Of a stretch of 64,000 nt of DNA, positions 8,943 to 16,793 are shown piece by piece. Position numbers and translations under genes: made by a program. Source of the stretch: Candidatus Binatia bacterium (GTDB lineage: Bacteria > Vulcanimicrobiota > Vulcanimicrobiia > Vulcanimicrobiales > Vulcanimicrobiaceae); the NCBI GenBank assembly GCA_035544215.1, contig DATKHY010000001.1:271041-335040 (forward strand), read 5' to 3'. Under the pieces are notes generated by a model that ran no database searches, was not told the origin of the DNA, and saw nothing but the letters and a program-made list of their open reading frames with translations. Position 1 is the stretch's first letter. Each line of letters opens with the position of its first letter.

Positions 8943-9623
8943 GTGAGTGAACATATGAAAACAAGCGAACACGCCGCCGATGCGGCGGCACTAGAAACCC
9001 CGTATCTCTCGGCACGCCGCGAGTGGAACGAACGCTACGGCGACTACATTGCACGCGCACGCACGTGGCGATGGGCCGCGTTCGCCGCGCTCGCCGTGTC
9101 GCTGGTGCTCACGACCGGCGTGGTCTGGCAAGGCGCGCAAAGCAAAGTCGTGCCATACGTCGTCGAGGTTAACAAGCTCGGTGACGCGGTGGCGGTTGCT
9201 CGCGCCGATCGCGCCGCGCCTACGGATGTCCGCGTGATCAAAGCACAACTCGCGGCGTGTATCGTGGACGTGCGCTCGGTCAGCTCCGACCCGCTCGCGC
9301 AGAAGGCTGCGCTCTCACGTTCGTACGCTGTGACCGCGGCCACCGCGACGCTCTTTCTCAACGACTACTATCGGCAGCATTCGCCCTTCAGCCAAAACCG
9401 CACCGTTGCGGTCAGCGTCGACGCCGTACTGCCGATCAGCAAGCAAACCTACCAAATCCAATGGAGCGAGGACGGGCGCGACTTACAAGGCCGCGCGCTC
9501 GCCACAACGCACTGGCTTGCCAGTGTCACCGTCGCGTTTGATCCGCCAACGGATGAACGCGGCGTCCTGAGCAACCCTCTCGGGCTCTACGTGACCGGTA
9601 TCAGCTGGACCCAACACTTGTAA
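8943..9623 (+). CDS. trbF: Conjugal transfer protein TrbF (VirB8 family)
   Basis: 226 residues. Bitopic inner-membrane assembly factor: a short cytoplasmic N-terminus, one membrane segment at about 38-58, then a periplasmic NTF2-like domain. Typical family features include the NERYGDY segment before the membrane helix and VVPYVVEVNKLG just after it. The GTG at 8943 abuts the trbL stop; an ATG four codons later (8955) is an alternative start. Confidence 0.92.
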   Translation: MSEHMKTSEHAADAAALETPYLSARREWNERYGDYIARARTWRWAAFAALAVSLVLTTGVVWQGAQSKVVPYVVEVNKLGDAVAVARADRAAPTDVRVIKAQLAACIVDVRSVSSDPLAQKAALSRSYAVTAATATLFLNDYYRQHSPFSQNRTVAVSVDAVLPISKQTYQIQWSEDGRDLQGRALATTHWLASVTVAFDPPTDERGVLSNPLGLYVTGISWTQHL

Positions 9624-9654
9624 CTCTTCGTCGCTTTTTATAAAGGAATGACCA

Positions 9655-10404
9655 ATGCTGCGACAGATCACGATCTTCGCTCTTCTTGCCTGTGCGCTCG
9701 TGCCGGCGGTTGCCCATGCCGGGCCGATCGCCGGACCCGATGGCGTGCTGCGCTATCCGCTTGGGGAACGCACGCCGCCGACGTTGCGCTGTAAACCGCT
9801 CTTCGTCTGTGACCTCGTGCTCGAACCCGGCGAGACGATTATCAACGTCGCGGTTGGCGACTCCGTGCGCTGGCTCATTGCGCCGGCGTCGAGCGGCGGC
9901 GGCGACGGCTCTACGCCGCACGTGCTCATCAAGCCGACCGAGGCCGGCCTGCGCACGAACCTCATCGTGACAACGAACCAGCGCACGTACTACCTGACGC
10001 TGGTGTCAAGTTACACCAACCCGATGCCGCGTATCGGCTTCCTCTATCCGCAAGACCCGCAGCAGGCTTTTGCGAGCGCCAACGTGGGGCGCGGGGTACG
10101 CGTGGGCGCACCGCTGCCCGATACAGCGATCGACAAGCTCGATTTCAACTATCGCATGAGTGGCGCCCACGACTTGCAGCCGGTGCGCGTCTTCAACGAC
10201 GGCACGCACACCTATCTGCAAATGCCGCAGGGCATGCGCGAGGTTCCGGTGCTCTTCGCGATCGGCAGCGATGGCAGCGATACGCTCGTGAACTACCGTT
10301 TCACCGGTCTCTACTACGTCGTCGACGGCGTGCCGGCGGGCATCGCGCTCGTCGAGGGCAGCGGCAAGCACCAGCGCCGCGCGCTCGTGACCCGCGGGAG
10401 CTAA
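9655..10404 (+). CDS. trbG: Conjugal transfer protein TrbG (VirB9 family)
   Basis: 249 residues. Periplasmic/outer-membrane core subunit. A signal peptide ends near AVAHAGPI (about residue 22). The mature protein has the VirB9 beta-sandwich pattern, with VCDLVLEPGETI and VGDSVRW early, and RTYYLTLVS in the middle. AAAGGAATG precedes the ATG. It lies between trbF and trbI, completing the core complex (VirB9-VirB10). Confidence 0.93.
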   Translation: MLRQITIFALLACALVPAVAHAGPIAGPDGVLRYPLGERTPPTLRCKPLFVCDLVLEPGETIINVAVGDSVRWLIAPASSGGGDGSTPHVLIKPTEAGLRTNLIVTTNQRTYYLTLVSSYTNPMPRIGFLYPQDPQQAFASANVGRGVRVGAPLPDTAIDKLDFNYRMSGAHDLQPVRVFNDGTHTYLQMPQGMREVPVLFAIGSDGSDTLVNYRFTGLYYVVDGVPAGIALVEGSGKHQRRALVTRGS

Positions 10405-10407
10405 ATC

Positions 10408-11661
10408 ATGGATCCAAAACATCCAAGTTCACCAGTCGAGCTGGTCGAAAAAGCTTGGCGAGGCCCAGTTCTCGGGGTCATCAAGATCAGTGCGAAAGCC
10501 GGGTTCATGGCAGCGCTGCTGCTTGCCGGACTCGTCGGGCTGATCGTCTACGGGATATCGACGGCGGGACACCGCCGCGCTTCGAATCTCAACTCCGCAG
10601 CAACCCTGACAAAAGCTTCCGAGCAACAGCCGCCGTGGTGGAAATCCATTCCGGATACCCAGCCCTCAGCGCTGCGGCTTCCCACTCTTCCGGTTCCCGT
10701 GCAGGTTCCGCCGCTGCTTAGACAAGCTGAGAACTCCGTGCACGTGCCGCCACTCGCGCCGATCTCCGCTACGCAGATGCAAGCCGAGCACCTGGCGCAC
10801 GAGCGGGAAGAGCGCCGCCAGGCGCTACTCGACGCAGCGCAAGGAGCGCCGGTCATGGTGCGGCTCAACGAGAACGGAACGCCTGAGCTTGCCGGTGCGA
10901 CGCAGCCGGCACCCGGTTCTCGTCCCGCGCCGGGTGCCTCCGGACTCGCCGGCAACACGTCGCAACCGCGAGCGACTGAAACTCAAGATGAGCGCGAAGC
11001 CTTTTTCAACTCGGCCGCGAGCGCTTCGCGCGATCGGATCTTCGCGGCACGCCAAGACGATCCGTCGCCCTACGAACTTCACGCCGGTAGCGTCATACCG
11101 GCCGTCCTGCTCACCGGGGTCAACGCGGAGCTTCCCGGCACGATCGTCGCGCAGGTACGCAACGACGTCTTCGACAGCGTCACCGGGCGCTGTCTACTTA
11201 TTCCGCGTGGTACGAGACTCGTCGGCACCTACGATAACCGAATCGTACAGGGCCAACGCCGCGTTCTTGTTGTGTGGACGAGACTGCTCTATCCCGACGG
11301 CTCGAGCGTCGACCTCCTTGGCATGCCTGGGACCGATCAGGCTGGGTACGCTGGTTTTGGGGCGAACGTTAATGAGCACCTCAATAAAGTCTTCACGTCA
11401 GCGCTGCTGCTCAGCATCATCGGCGCGGGTGCGCAGCTCAGCCAGCCGCAGCAGTCATCGAGCCTCTACGCAGCGCCAAGTGTTGGGCAAACCATCGCGG
11501 GTGCCTTCGGACAGCAGATCGGCAACACGAGCATCCAGCTCACGCAACGGCAATTGGAAATCCCGCCGACCCTTGAAGTGCCGCCAGGTTATCTTTTCAA
11601 CGTGCTTGTCGATCGCGACATCGTGTTGGCTGCACCGTACGGAGAGGCGGGTGCACCATGA
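10408..11661 (+). CDS. trbI: Conjugal transfer protein TrbI (VirB10 family)
   Basis: 417 residues. Spans the cell envelope and transduces ATPase energy to the outer-membrane pore. A cytoplasmic N-terminus is followed by one membrane helix (about 29-50), a proline-rich periplasmic linker, and the conserved C-terminal barrel with SPYELHAGSVIPAVLLTGVN, IPRGTRLVGTYD and a final LFNVLVDRDIVL. GGGAG precedes the ATG. The stop overlaps the start of the next gene as ATGA. Confidence 0.95.
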   Translation: MDPKHPSSPVELVEKAWRGPVLGVIKISAKAGFMAALLLAGLVGLIVYGISTAGHRRASNLNSAATLTKASEQQPPWWKSIPDTQPSALRLPTLPVPVQVPPLLRQAENSVHVPPLAPISATQMQAEHLAHEREERRQALLDAAQGAPVMVRLNENGTPELAGATQPAPGSRPAPGASGLAGNTSQPRATETQDEREAFFNSAASASRDRIFAARQDDPSPYELHAGSVIPAVLLTGVNAELPGTIVAQVRNDVFDSVTGRCLLIPRGTRLVGTYDNRIVQGQRRVLVVWTRLLYPDGSSVDLLGMPGTDQAGYAGFGANVNEHLNKVFTSALLLSIIGAGAQLSQPQQSSSLYAAPSVGQTIAGAFGQQIGNTSIQLTQRQLEIPPTLEVPPGYLFNVLVDRDIVLAAPYGEAGAP

Positions 11662-12296
11662 CAATCCACGCGCTTGCGCTCGCCGCGCTCATTCGGCATT
11701 GTGCCCGTGCCGTCGCGCCATCGACCATGGCGGCGATCGTGCAAGTGAAAAGTGGGGGCGATCCGTTCGCGATCGGCGACAATACTACGAGGCGTTCGTA
11801 TTATCCCCACGACCGTGCGAGCGCCGAATCTTTGGCGCGCAGGCTGCTTGACTCCGGACACCTGCTTGATGTGGGGATCGCTCAAATCGACAGCATGAAC
11901 TTCGCCGGTTTTGGCGTGACCGCGCACACGATCTTCGATCCATGCATTAATCTGAATGTTGGCGCGAGGATCCTCAATGACGACTACGCGTTTGCCGCGC
12001 AGCGATATGGCGACGGTCAGATTGCGCTGCGTCACGCGATCGGCATGTACAATACCGGACGCCTAAATGCTGGCGCGCGCTACATCGCTCGCGTCCTCGC
12101 CGCTGCCGGAATCCAAGAAGATCATTCCGGCGGCTCGCGTGTCATCTCACAACGCGATGCGATGCGCTCCCCGCTACTCGTACGCGTTGCTATCGTGCGG
12201 CGAGCGTTGCCGACCTCGCGTCGCGGAAGCGTCACGCCCGCACGTTCACCGATCCTCGTGACGGTGGCGCGAATGTCTCGCGTGAAAATATTCTAG
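11658..12296 (+). CDS. VirB1-like lytic transglycosylase, catalytic Glu replaced by Lys
   Basis: 212 residues. VirB1/TrbN-type enzymes cut peptidoglycan so the channel can be inserted. The fold signature is clear: a GGDPFAIGDN segment, GLAQ-like VGIAQIDSMN (about residues 74-83), the segment GVTAHTIFDPCINLNVGARIL, and the Gly-Met-Tyr-Asn-Thr-Gly run near residue 131. The catalytic position, normally Glu-Ser, reads VKSGGDP with Lys31 (AAA, 11748-11750), one base from GAA. No signal peptide is evident, which is unusual. Either the enzyme is inactive, this allele is decaying, or there is a base error. The start overlaps the trbI stop. Confidence 0.85.
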   Translation: MTIHALALAALIRHCARAVAPSTMAAIVQVKSGGDPFAIGDNTTRRSYYPHDRASAESLARRLLDSGHLLDVGIAQIDSMNFAGFGVTAHTIFDPCINLNVGARILNDDYAFAAQRYGDGQIALRHAIGMYNTGRLNAGARYIARVLAAAGIQEDHSGGSRVISQRDAMRSPLLVRVAIVRRALPTSRRGSVTPARSPILVTVARMSRVKIF

Positions 12297-12313
12297 CCCC
12301 TGCGGATCGCGAG

Positions 12314-13012
12314 ATGTTCGTTAGTCAGGCCGTGCTCGTGCTGTTGCTTTCGCTTGCATTTGCTCTGTTTGCGATAGCGTCATTCGCCAGCAGTACCCAA
12401 GTAAGGACAAGCAAGCGTACGCTCCGAGTGATGGCGTTTGCTCCCGCGATCGTCGTCATAGGATGTGCGGCTGTCGCGAGCGGCCTGCGCTTTAATTTTA
12501 CGCCGAGCGTGCCGCTCGGAATCTATCGCCTCGCTCCGATACCTCAGAGTGGAGTTCAGCGCGGCTCGTTCGTCGCGGTGTGCGCGCCTCTCGATGCCGC
12601 TGAGCTTGGCCGGCGCCGCGGATACCTTGCCGCGGGACCTTGCCCAGCCGATACCGAGTTGCTCTTGAAGGTTGTCGCCGCCGCCACCGGCGACTCGGTT
12701 GTGGTCTCGGCCAGCGGAGTGGCTGTCAACGGATGCCTTTTGACGCATAGCCGGGCGCGCTCCCGCGACGCCGCTGGGCGCCGGCTTTCCCCGTGGCCTC
12801 ACGTCCACTTGGAGCTTCGGCGTGGCGAACTCTGGCTTTACGCCGCCAACGATCGAAGTTGGGATTCCCGCTACTGGGGTCCGGTATCGATAGGCGATAT
12901 CAAAGCCGAGGGAACTCCACTGCTCGTTTTCCCTAGCGTGTTCCACAGGGGAGATCCGCGCTGCGGTCTCAACGACTTGGTTCTTCCCGTTCATCGCAGC
13001 GGCCACGAGTAA
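12314..13012 (+). CDS. traF: Conjugative transfer signal peptidase TraF (S26 family)
   Basis: 232 residues. Membrane-bound serine/lysine peptidase that in IncP plasmids processes and cyclises the TrbC pilin. Two hydrophobic segments (about 7-26 and 40-56) precede the peptidase domain. The Ser motif NFTPSVPLGIYR places the nucleophile at Ser65; the general-base Lys is Lys119 in LLLKVVAAATGD; the C-terminal box NDRSWDSRYWGPV is typical. Last gene of the operon, 17 bp after the transglycosylase, and convergent with the 779-residue gene. Confidence 0.93.
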   Translation: MFVSQAVLVLLLSLAFALFAIASFASSTQVRTSKRTLRVMAFAPAIVVIGCAAVASGLRFNFTPSVPLGIYRLAPIPQSGVQRGSFVAVCAPLDAAELGRRRGYLAAGPCPADTELLLKVVAAATGDSVVVSASGVAVNGCLLTHSRARSRDAAGRRLSPWPHVHLELRRGELWLYAANDRSWDSRYWGPVSIGDIKAEGTPLLVFPSVFHRGDPRCGLNDLVLPVHRSGHE

Positions 13013-13040
13013 TTTACTCAATAGCAACGGCTCAACCGCT

Positions 13041-15380
13041 CTAACGGAGATACCTGTAGTCGGTATTTCGTGCCATATCGCTAAGCGTGAACGGATGACG
13101 AACAGGCGAATCATCGTCACGCGTGTGCGGCTCGTAAGACTCCAACTCACGATTGGTCAATGCAACGATCGGTATCCATTCTGCCTTCAGGCGTTTGAAG
13201 ATTTCGATTTCCGAATCGGCAAACTCGTCCGAAGCTTTAGCAAACACTAAGAAGCAGTCGATTCCCACATCCCTTAGCTTCTTCCATGCCGCCTTTAGCG
13301 GATGAACTTTCGCATCGTCAATGCAACCAGCTGCTTTGGCTTCACCCAGGCCAAGTTCGATATGATCGCCGTACTTGTATTGTAATACGCAAAAATCAAT
13401 CTCGACGGCGGGAACCTCGAAGTCAAGATCGAGTGCAGTGGTAAAGCACGTCTCGGCATTGTGCAGGGTCGCGTTTAGCCACATCAACGCAAGCACGACG
13501 GGGACGAAGCCCTCCTGGTTGTTGTCTCTGGCAAACAGTCCCGCTCGGACGAATGCCCACATTTTCTTGATATCCGTCCTACTAAATGCAGCGCGTAAGA
13601 CAACTGGGAGGTAGACCTCATAATCGCAATACGGGCAGGTCCATCGGCCTTCGAACGCTTTCACCTTTACTTTTGAGGAAAGTCCACATTTGGTACAACT
13701 TAACCACTTTCGTTCTCTCGCAAACCGTCGCTTCAACTTCGGAACGAAAACACGCTTTTCGATCAAAGCGTTGAACACGTCGCTTGCCGTTAGCTCGCTG
13801 CCTGCCTGACCCGCGAGATGGAGGTTCTTGAACTCGTCAAAGCGGTCGCCGCCGATGGTGCCAAGCGCCGATTCTAAGCTCACCTTTTCGGAGGCTGGCG
13901 TATCTCTTAGTAAGTTCCGCGCACCACGAACCTTAAAAACACGACCTGGCTCGAAGAATTCCGTGCCTCCAAGTTTTTCAATAATCCGAGAGGCCATTTT
14001 CCCGGGTAGACTCGGCGTGGCTGTAATACCAGCAAGGGCGAAGATTCTTTCTACGATCTGGTAGCGCTCAATCGGGAATAGGCTGATGCTGCTCTCGTCG
14101 GCGTCAATGACCTGCGCGATGCCTTCCTTCTCGCATCGCAATGCCCACGGATCGAGAGCCGCTTGACGACTGTAAAACTCGTTGAGTCTTCGAATAAGCG
14201 GCGGGCGCAGCGTGCGATCTGGGTAGTCAAACTCAGTCAGCGGCTCGACGGACACCATCAGGTGCTGCTGGCTCGTATGCGGATGCTCCAGGCGATCATC
14301 GTCTACGAGAAATCGCCGTTCAGGAAGCGCGAACGAGACCGACGGCCGGTTGTACCTTCGATCTACGCTTGCCAACACACGGTGCCGCTCAAACTGAATG
14401 CTCGACGGCTTGATATTAAGGCCATTCCAGATCATCGGGTCAACAGGCGCGAGCACTTTCTCACGAGCCGTTTCTAGCGCGCTGATGAACGCTGTCGCTT
14501 CCTTTCTGTAGACGTCTCTTGAGTGAACGCTGAACTTTGCGGGCAGAAATGGCCCAGGCGGATCGGGCTTTAACGAAGCAGCGAAAGCTTTGATGTACGC
14601 TTCGAACCGGCTCTCGTACCCCAATGGATAGAACGCTAGCGTCGCGCCAGACGCGCGAAGGTTCCAAAACGATACGAGGTCCTCGAAAGACGCCGGATCG
14701 CCGACATAGACGCCGGAGTTCCAGCGATCTCTCACGGCTTCGACATACATAGACGTGAATCGGATCGGAGTTATGTTGTGAATCAAGCCAGGATTGAGGG
14801 CGCCTCCCGCGTCAATCGCTTGTTCACTTCCGCGAAGACCCCGAACGAAGGCTCGGGGAAAATCAATTCTTAGGTTATAGCCGCCTGGAAAGAAGCCGAA
14901 CATGGTCGCAAAAAGATTGGCGAGCGGATCGTGCGCGTCCCAGCGCATCAAGCGCGCATGACTTGTTTCATCAGGCGGTATGTCTTTGATCTCTTTTGTC
15001 CAGCACAGGTTAATCGCGTGTAAGACATCTAGGCACGAAATGCCATGTTTGTCTGAGTGCCAATCCTGAAAGAGCAATCCCATGCCATAAGGGTGCATGA
15101 AAGATAAAAAGCGATTCGATTCAACGAGGCGATTTATCTCAGCGGTTTCAGCCAGCGGGAACAGCACATCGACGTTAAAAAGGTCGATTAGTCCTTGAGC
15201 CGACTTGGGATCGTTTGAGACCGGGCTGATTGGGCAGTAAACTCCGCCCCAAAGAAGCGTAGCGAGCCCAACGGCCTTAACGAGGTCGTCAGTAGAACCA
15301 TCGGGCACAAGAAATGCGCCTCGGATCGGCCTGTACCGCGCGGTACAATCGACGGTGGCCACGCTATTTCTAAGACCCAC
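13041..15380 (-). CDS. Large protein with zinc ribbon and PD-(D/E)XK-like nuclease motif; putative defence protein
   Basis: 779 residues; I do not recognise a named family. The N-terminal 100 residues form an alpha/beta segment with LLWGGVYCPISPV. A zinc ribbon follows at about 562-585 with CxxC pairs C562/C565 and C582/C585. The C-terminus carries a PD-(D/E)XK-like pattern: EID at 660-662, then ELGLGEAKAAG with Glu680 and Lys682. A role as a nuclease in defence is inference from these motifs and from neighbours. The GTG start at 15380 has no good ribosome binding site and is uncertain. Convergent with traF and alone in its transcription unit. Confidence 0.75.
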   Translation of the reverse strand: MGLRNSVATVDCTARYRPIRGAFLVPDGSTDDLVKAVGLATLLWGGVYCPISPVSNDPKSAQGLIDLFNVDVLFPLAETAEINRLVESNRFLSFMHPYGMGLLFQDWHSDKHGISCLDVLHAINLCWTKEIKDIPPDETSHARLMRWDAHDPLANLFATMFGFFPGGYNLRIDFPRAFVRGLRGSEQAIDAGGALNPGLIHNITPIRFTSMYVEAVRDRWNSGVYVGDPASFEDLVSFWNLRASGATLAFYPLGYESRFEAYIKAFAASLKPDPPGPFLPAKFSVHSRDVYRKEATAFISALETAREKVLAPVDPMIWNGLNIKPSSIQFERHRVLASVDRRYNRPSVSFALPERRFLVDDDRLEHPHTSQQHLMVSVEPLTEFDYPDRTLRPPLIRRLNEFYSRQAALDPWALRCEKEGIAQVIDADESSISLFPIERYQIVERIFALAGITATPSLPGKMASRIIEKLGGTEFFEPGRVFKVRGARNLLRDTPASEKVSLESALGTIGGDRFDEFKNLHLAGQAGSELTASDVFNALIEKRVFVPKLKRRFARERKWLSCTKCGLSSKVKVKAFEGRWTCPYCDYEVYLPVVLRAAFSRTDIKKMWAFVRAGLFARDNNQEGFVPVVLALMWLNATLHNAETCFTTALDLDFEVPAVEIDFCVLQYKYGDHIELGLGEAKAAGCIDDAKVHPLKAAWKKLRDVGIDCFLVFAKASDEFADSEIEIFKRLKAEWIPIVALTNRELESYEPHTRDDDSPVRHPFTLSDMARNTDYRYLR

Positions 15381-15765
15381 AAGTAGGTGAGACGGTTTCC
15401 CGATCGTAGCGCCTTAGAAAAAGGCGAAGAGTCCCCCGGACGCGGTGGCGGCCTCGACCCTAACCAGCTGGCTGGGTGCTATTGAACGCAAATCCCGTGT
15501 TCGCACCTGGATCACGGGCATAGAATCTAGCGTCAAGATCTGACATTAGCTGTTCGCGCGTCCCTAAAGCTCCTTTAACGGAGGCCGTTAACTCCGCGGC
15601 GACCGACGCCGGCGCCGTCCGGGCAGGCTGCCGCGCTAGCGCATCCCACGCGCAAGGCAACCGCTGACGCGGCTGCGCTACGCTTCGACCTTGCGCGCGG
15701 GTCCCTTCGCGCGCGGTTCGGCCGCCGTTCGCCAGCGCCACCGTCGGCGCCGCCGAAGGAAAGCG
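15381..15765. other. Intergenic region between divergent cargo genes
   Basis: Separates the leftward 779-residue gene from the rightward small gene at 15,766, so it should contain both promoters. A short dyad TAACGGAGGCCGTTA lies near 15,577-15,591. I see no gene; the open frames across it lack ribosome binding sites. Confidence 0.4.
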
Positions 15766-15957
15766 ATGATTGAAGTCTACGGTACAACCTTTGCGCACAT
15801 CGAGGAGCTTAAGCGTGGTATGCTGGTCCGCCGCCTGGCGGGTTTCCACGTCGTCGTCGATGTGCGTTCGATTGAGGATAGCGGCATTCGGCTATGGCTC
15901 GACGATGGTGCGACGATTACGCTTGGATCGGAGGGACTTATTGAAGTGGCGCGATGA
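15766..15957 (+). CDS. Small hypothetical protein (63 aa)
   Basis: 63 residues from ATG 15766, chosen because GAAGGAAA sits about 7 nt upstream; the open frame extends further upstream but without a ribosome binding site. The sequence is beta-rich with alternating hydrophobic residues (LVRRLAGFHVVVDVRS, then IRLWLDDGATITLG), suggesting a small barrel. No family recognised. It lies in the cargo region between two leftward genes and has normal coding character. Confidence 0.55.
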   Translation: MIEVYGTTFAHIEELKRGMLVRRLAGFHVVVDVRSIEDSGIRLWLDDGATITLGSEGLIEVAR

Positions 15958-16047
15958 ACACACGGGACCGGGTCGACTTCGCATTGCGCTCGCGAAGTGA
16001 TGTCCCGCGCGCCACGCCTTCAGCTCTTCGTCCGCTCTCCAAGGGGT

Positions 16048-16773
16048 CTAGTCATTGGCGATCCTATTTGGGTTAGCATCGAGCCAAGCGTAGACTTCCG
16101 GGCGCAACGTCGTTTTGCCGTCTTTTATTCCAAGGCCGAGCGCGTGCTTTACGATCTGAACGGTAGCTAGAAAACACTCAATGGCATCCTCCGCCGCCGT
16201 CGCGGCGGCCGAAGCGTCAACGTGAAGATGCCGGTTTCTTATCTTGCGAACGCGGTCAAATAGTGCCTTTATGTCCGGTGTAATAAGTTTTGCCTTTGCG
16301 AGGAACTGGACGCGCTCAAACTGGGTCATCTTTTGGAACGCGTCGCCCTTGAAATACTTGGCAAACTCCGGCTTGATCTTCTGGCACTTGCGCTTGGGTG
16401 CACAGTACGCGTTGGCCGCATCGAAGATAAATATCGCGCTCATCTCGCAGACGGTGCTGCACAAAGCGATCGTCCCGAGATAATTGCCCAAGGCATAGCT
16501 GCCCTTGGCGTAGCGCAGCGGCCAAACCAGCATCTGCAGCACCCCACGCGGCGCGATGAAAATGCGGTCTTTGCCCTCCTCGCTGATTGCCAAGAATCGC
16601 TTGATAATTTCGTCACTTGAGGCGTCTAGGTGCGGCTCTACGAGATACCGGAGAACGTCGGCGTCCTGGACCGGCTCACGGTCTGGGAGAAGCGTCCAGG
16701 GCTCCTCGACCTCATGGAAGGCAAGTGGGTTGATGTACCCTTCGATCAGTCGATCTGGCGTCTCGTCGGCCAT
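16048..16773 (-). CDS. HEPN-like protein with RxxxxH motif
   Basis: 241 residues from ATG 16773; a GTG at 16812 would add 13 residues and overlap the upstream gene. The C-terminal half is helical and contains RKIRNRHLHVD, an R-N-x-x-x-H motif (Arg179 to His184) of the kind that forms the active site of HEPN ribonucleases, followed by a helix as in HEPN and DUF4145-type domains. The N-terminal half (residues 1-90) is unlike anything I know. It follows the 570-residue gene by 20 bp, so the two are probably co-transcribed. HEPN assignment is by motif and helical context only. Confidence 0.6.
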   Translation of the reverse strand: MADETPDRLIEGYINPLAFHEVEEPWTLLPDREPVQDADVLRYLVEPHLDASSDEIIKRFLAISEEGKDRIFIAPRGVLQMLVWPLRYAKGSYALGNYLGTIALCSTVCEMSAIFIFDAANAYCAPKRKCQKIKPEFAKYFKGDAFQKMTQFERVQFLAKAKLITPDIKALFDRVRKIRNRHLHVDASAAATAAEDAIECFLATVQIVKHALGLGIKDGKTTLRPEVYAWLDANPNRIAND

Positions 16774-16793
16774 GAATGGGACGCTCTTCGCTT

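Noticed and set aside
14461..14667. Small leftward frame inside the 779-residue gene
   Set aside because: Alternative frame on the same strand with no independent evidence.
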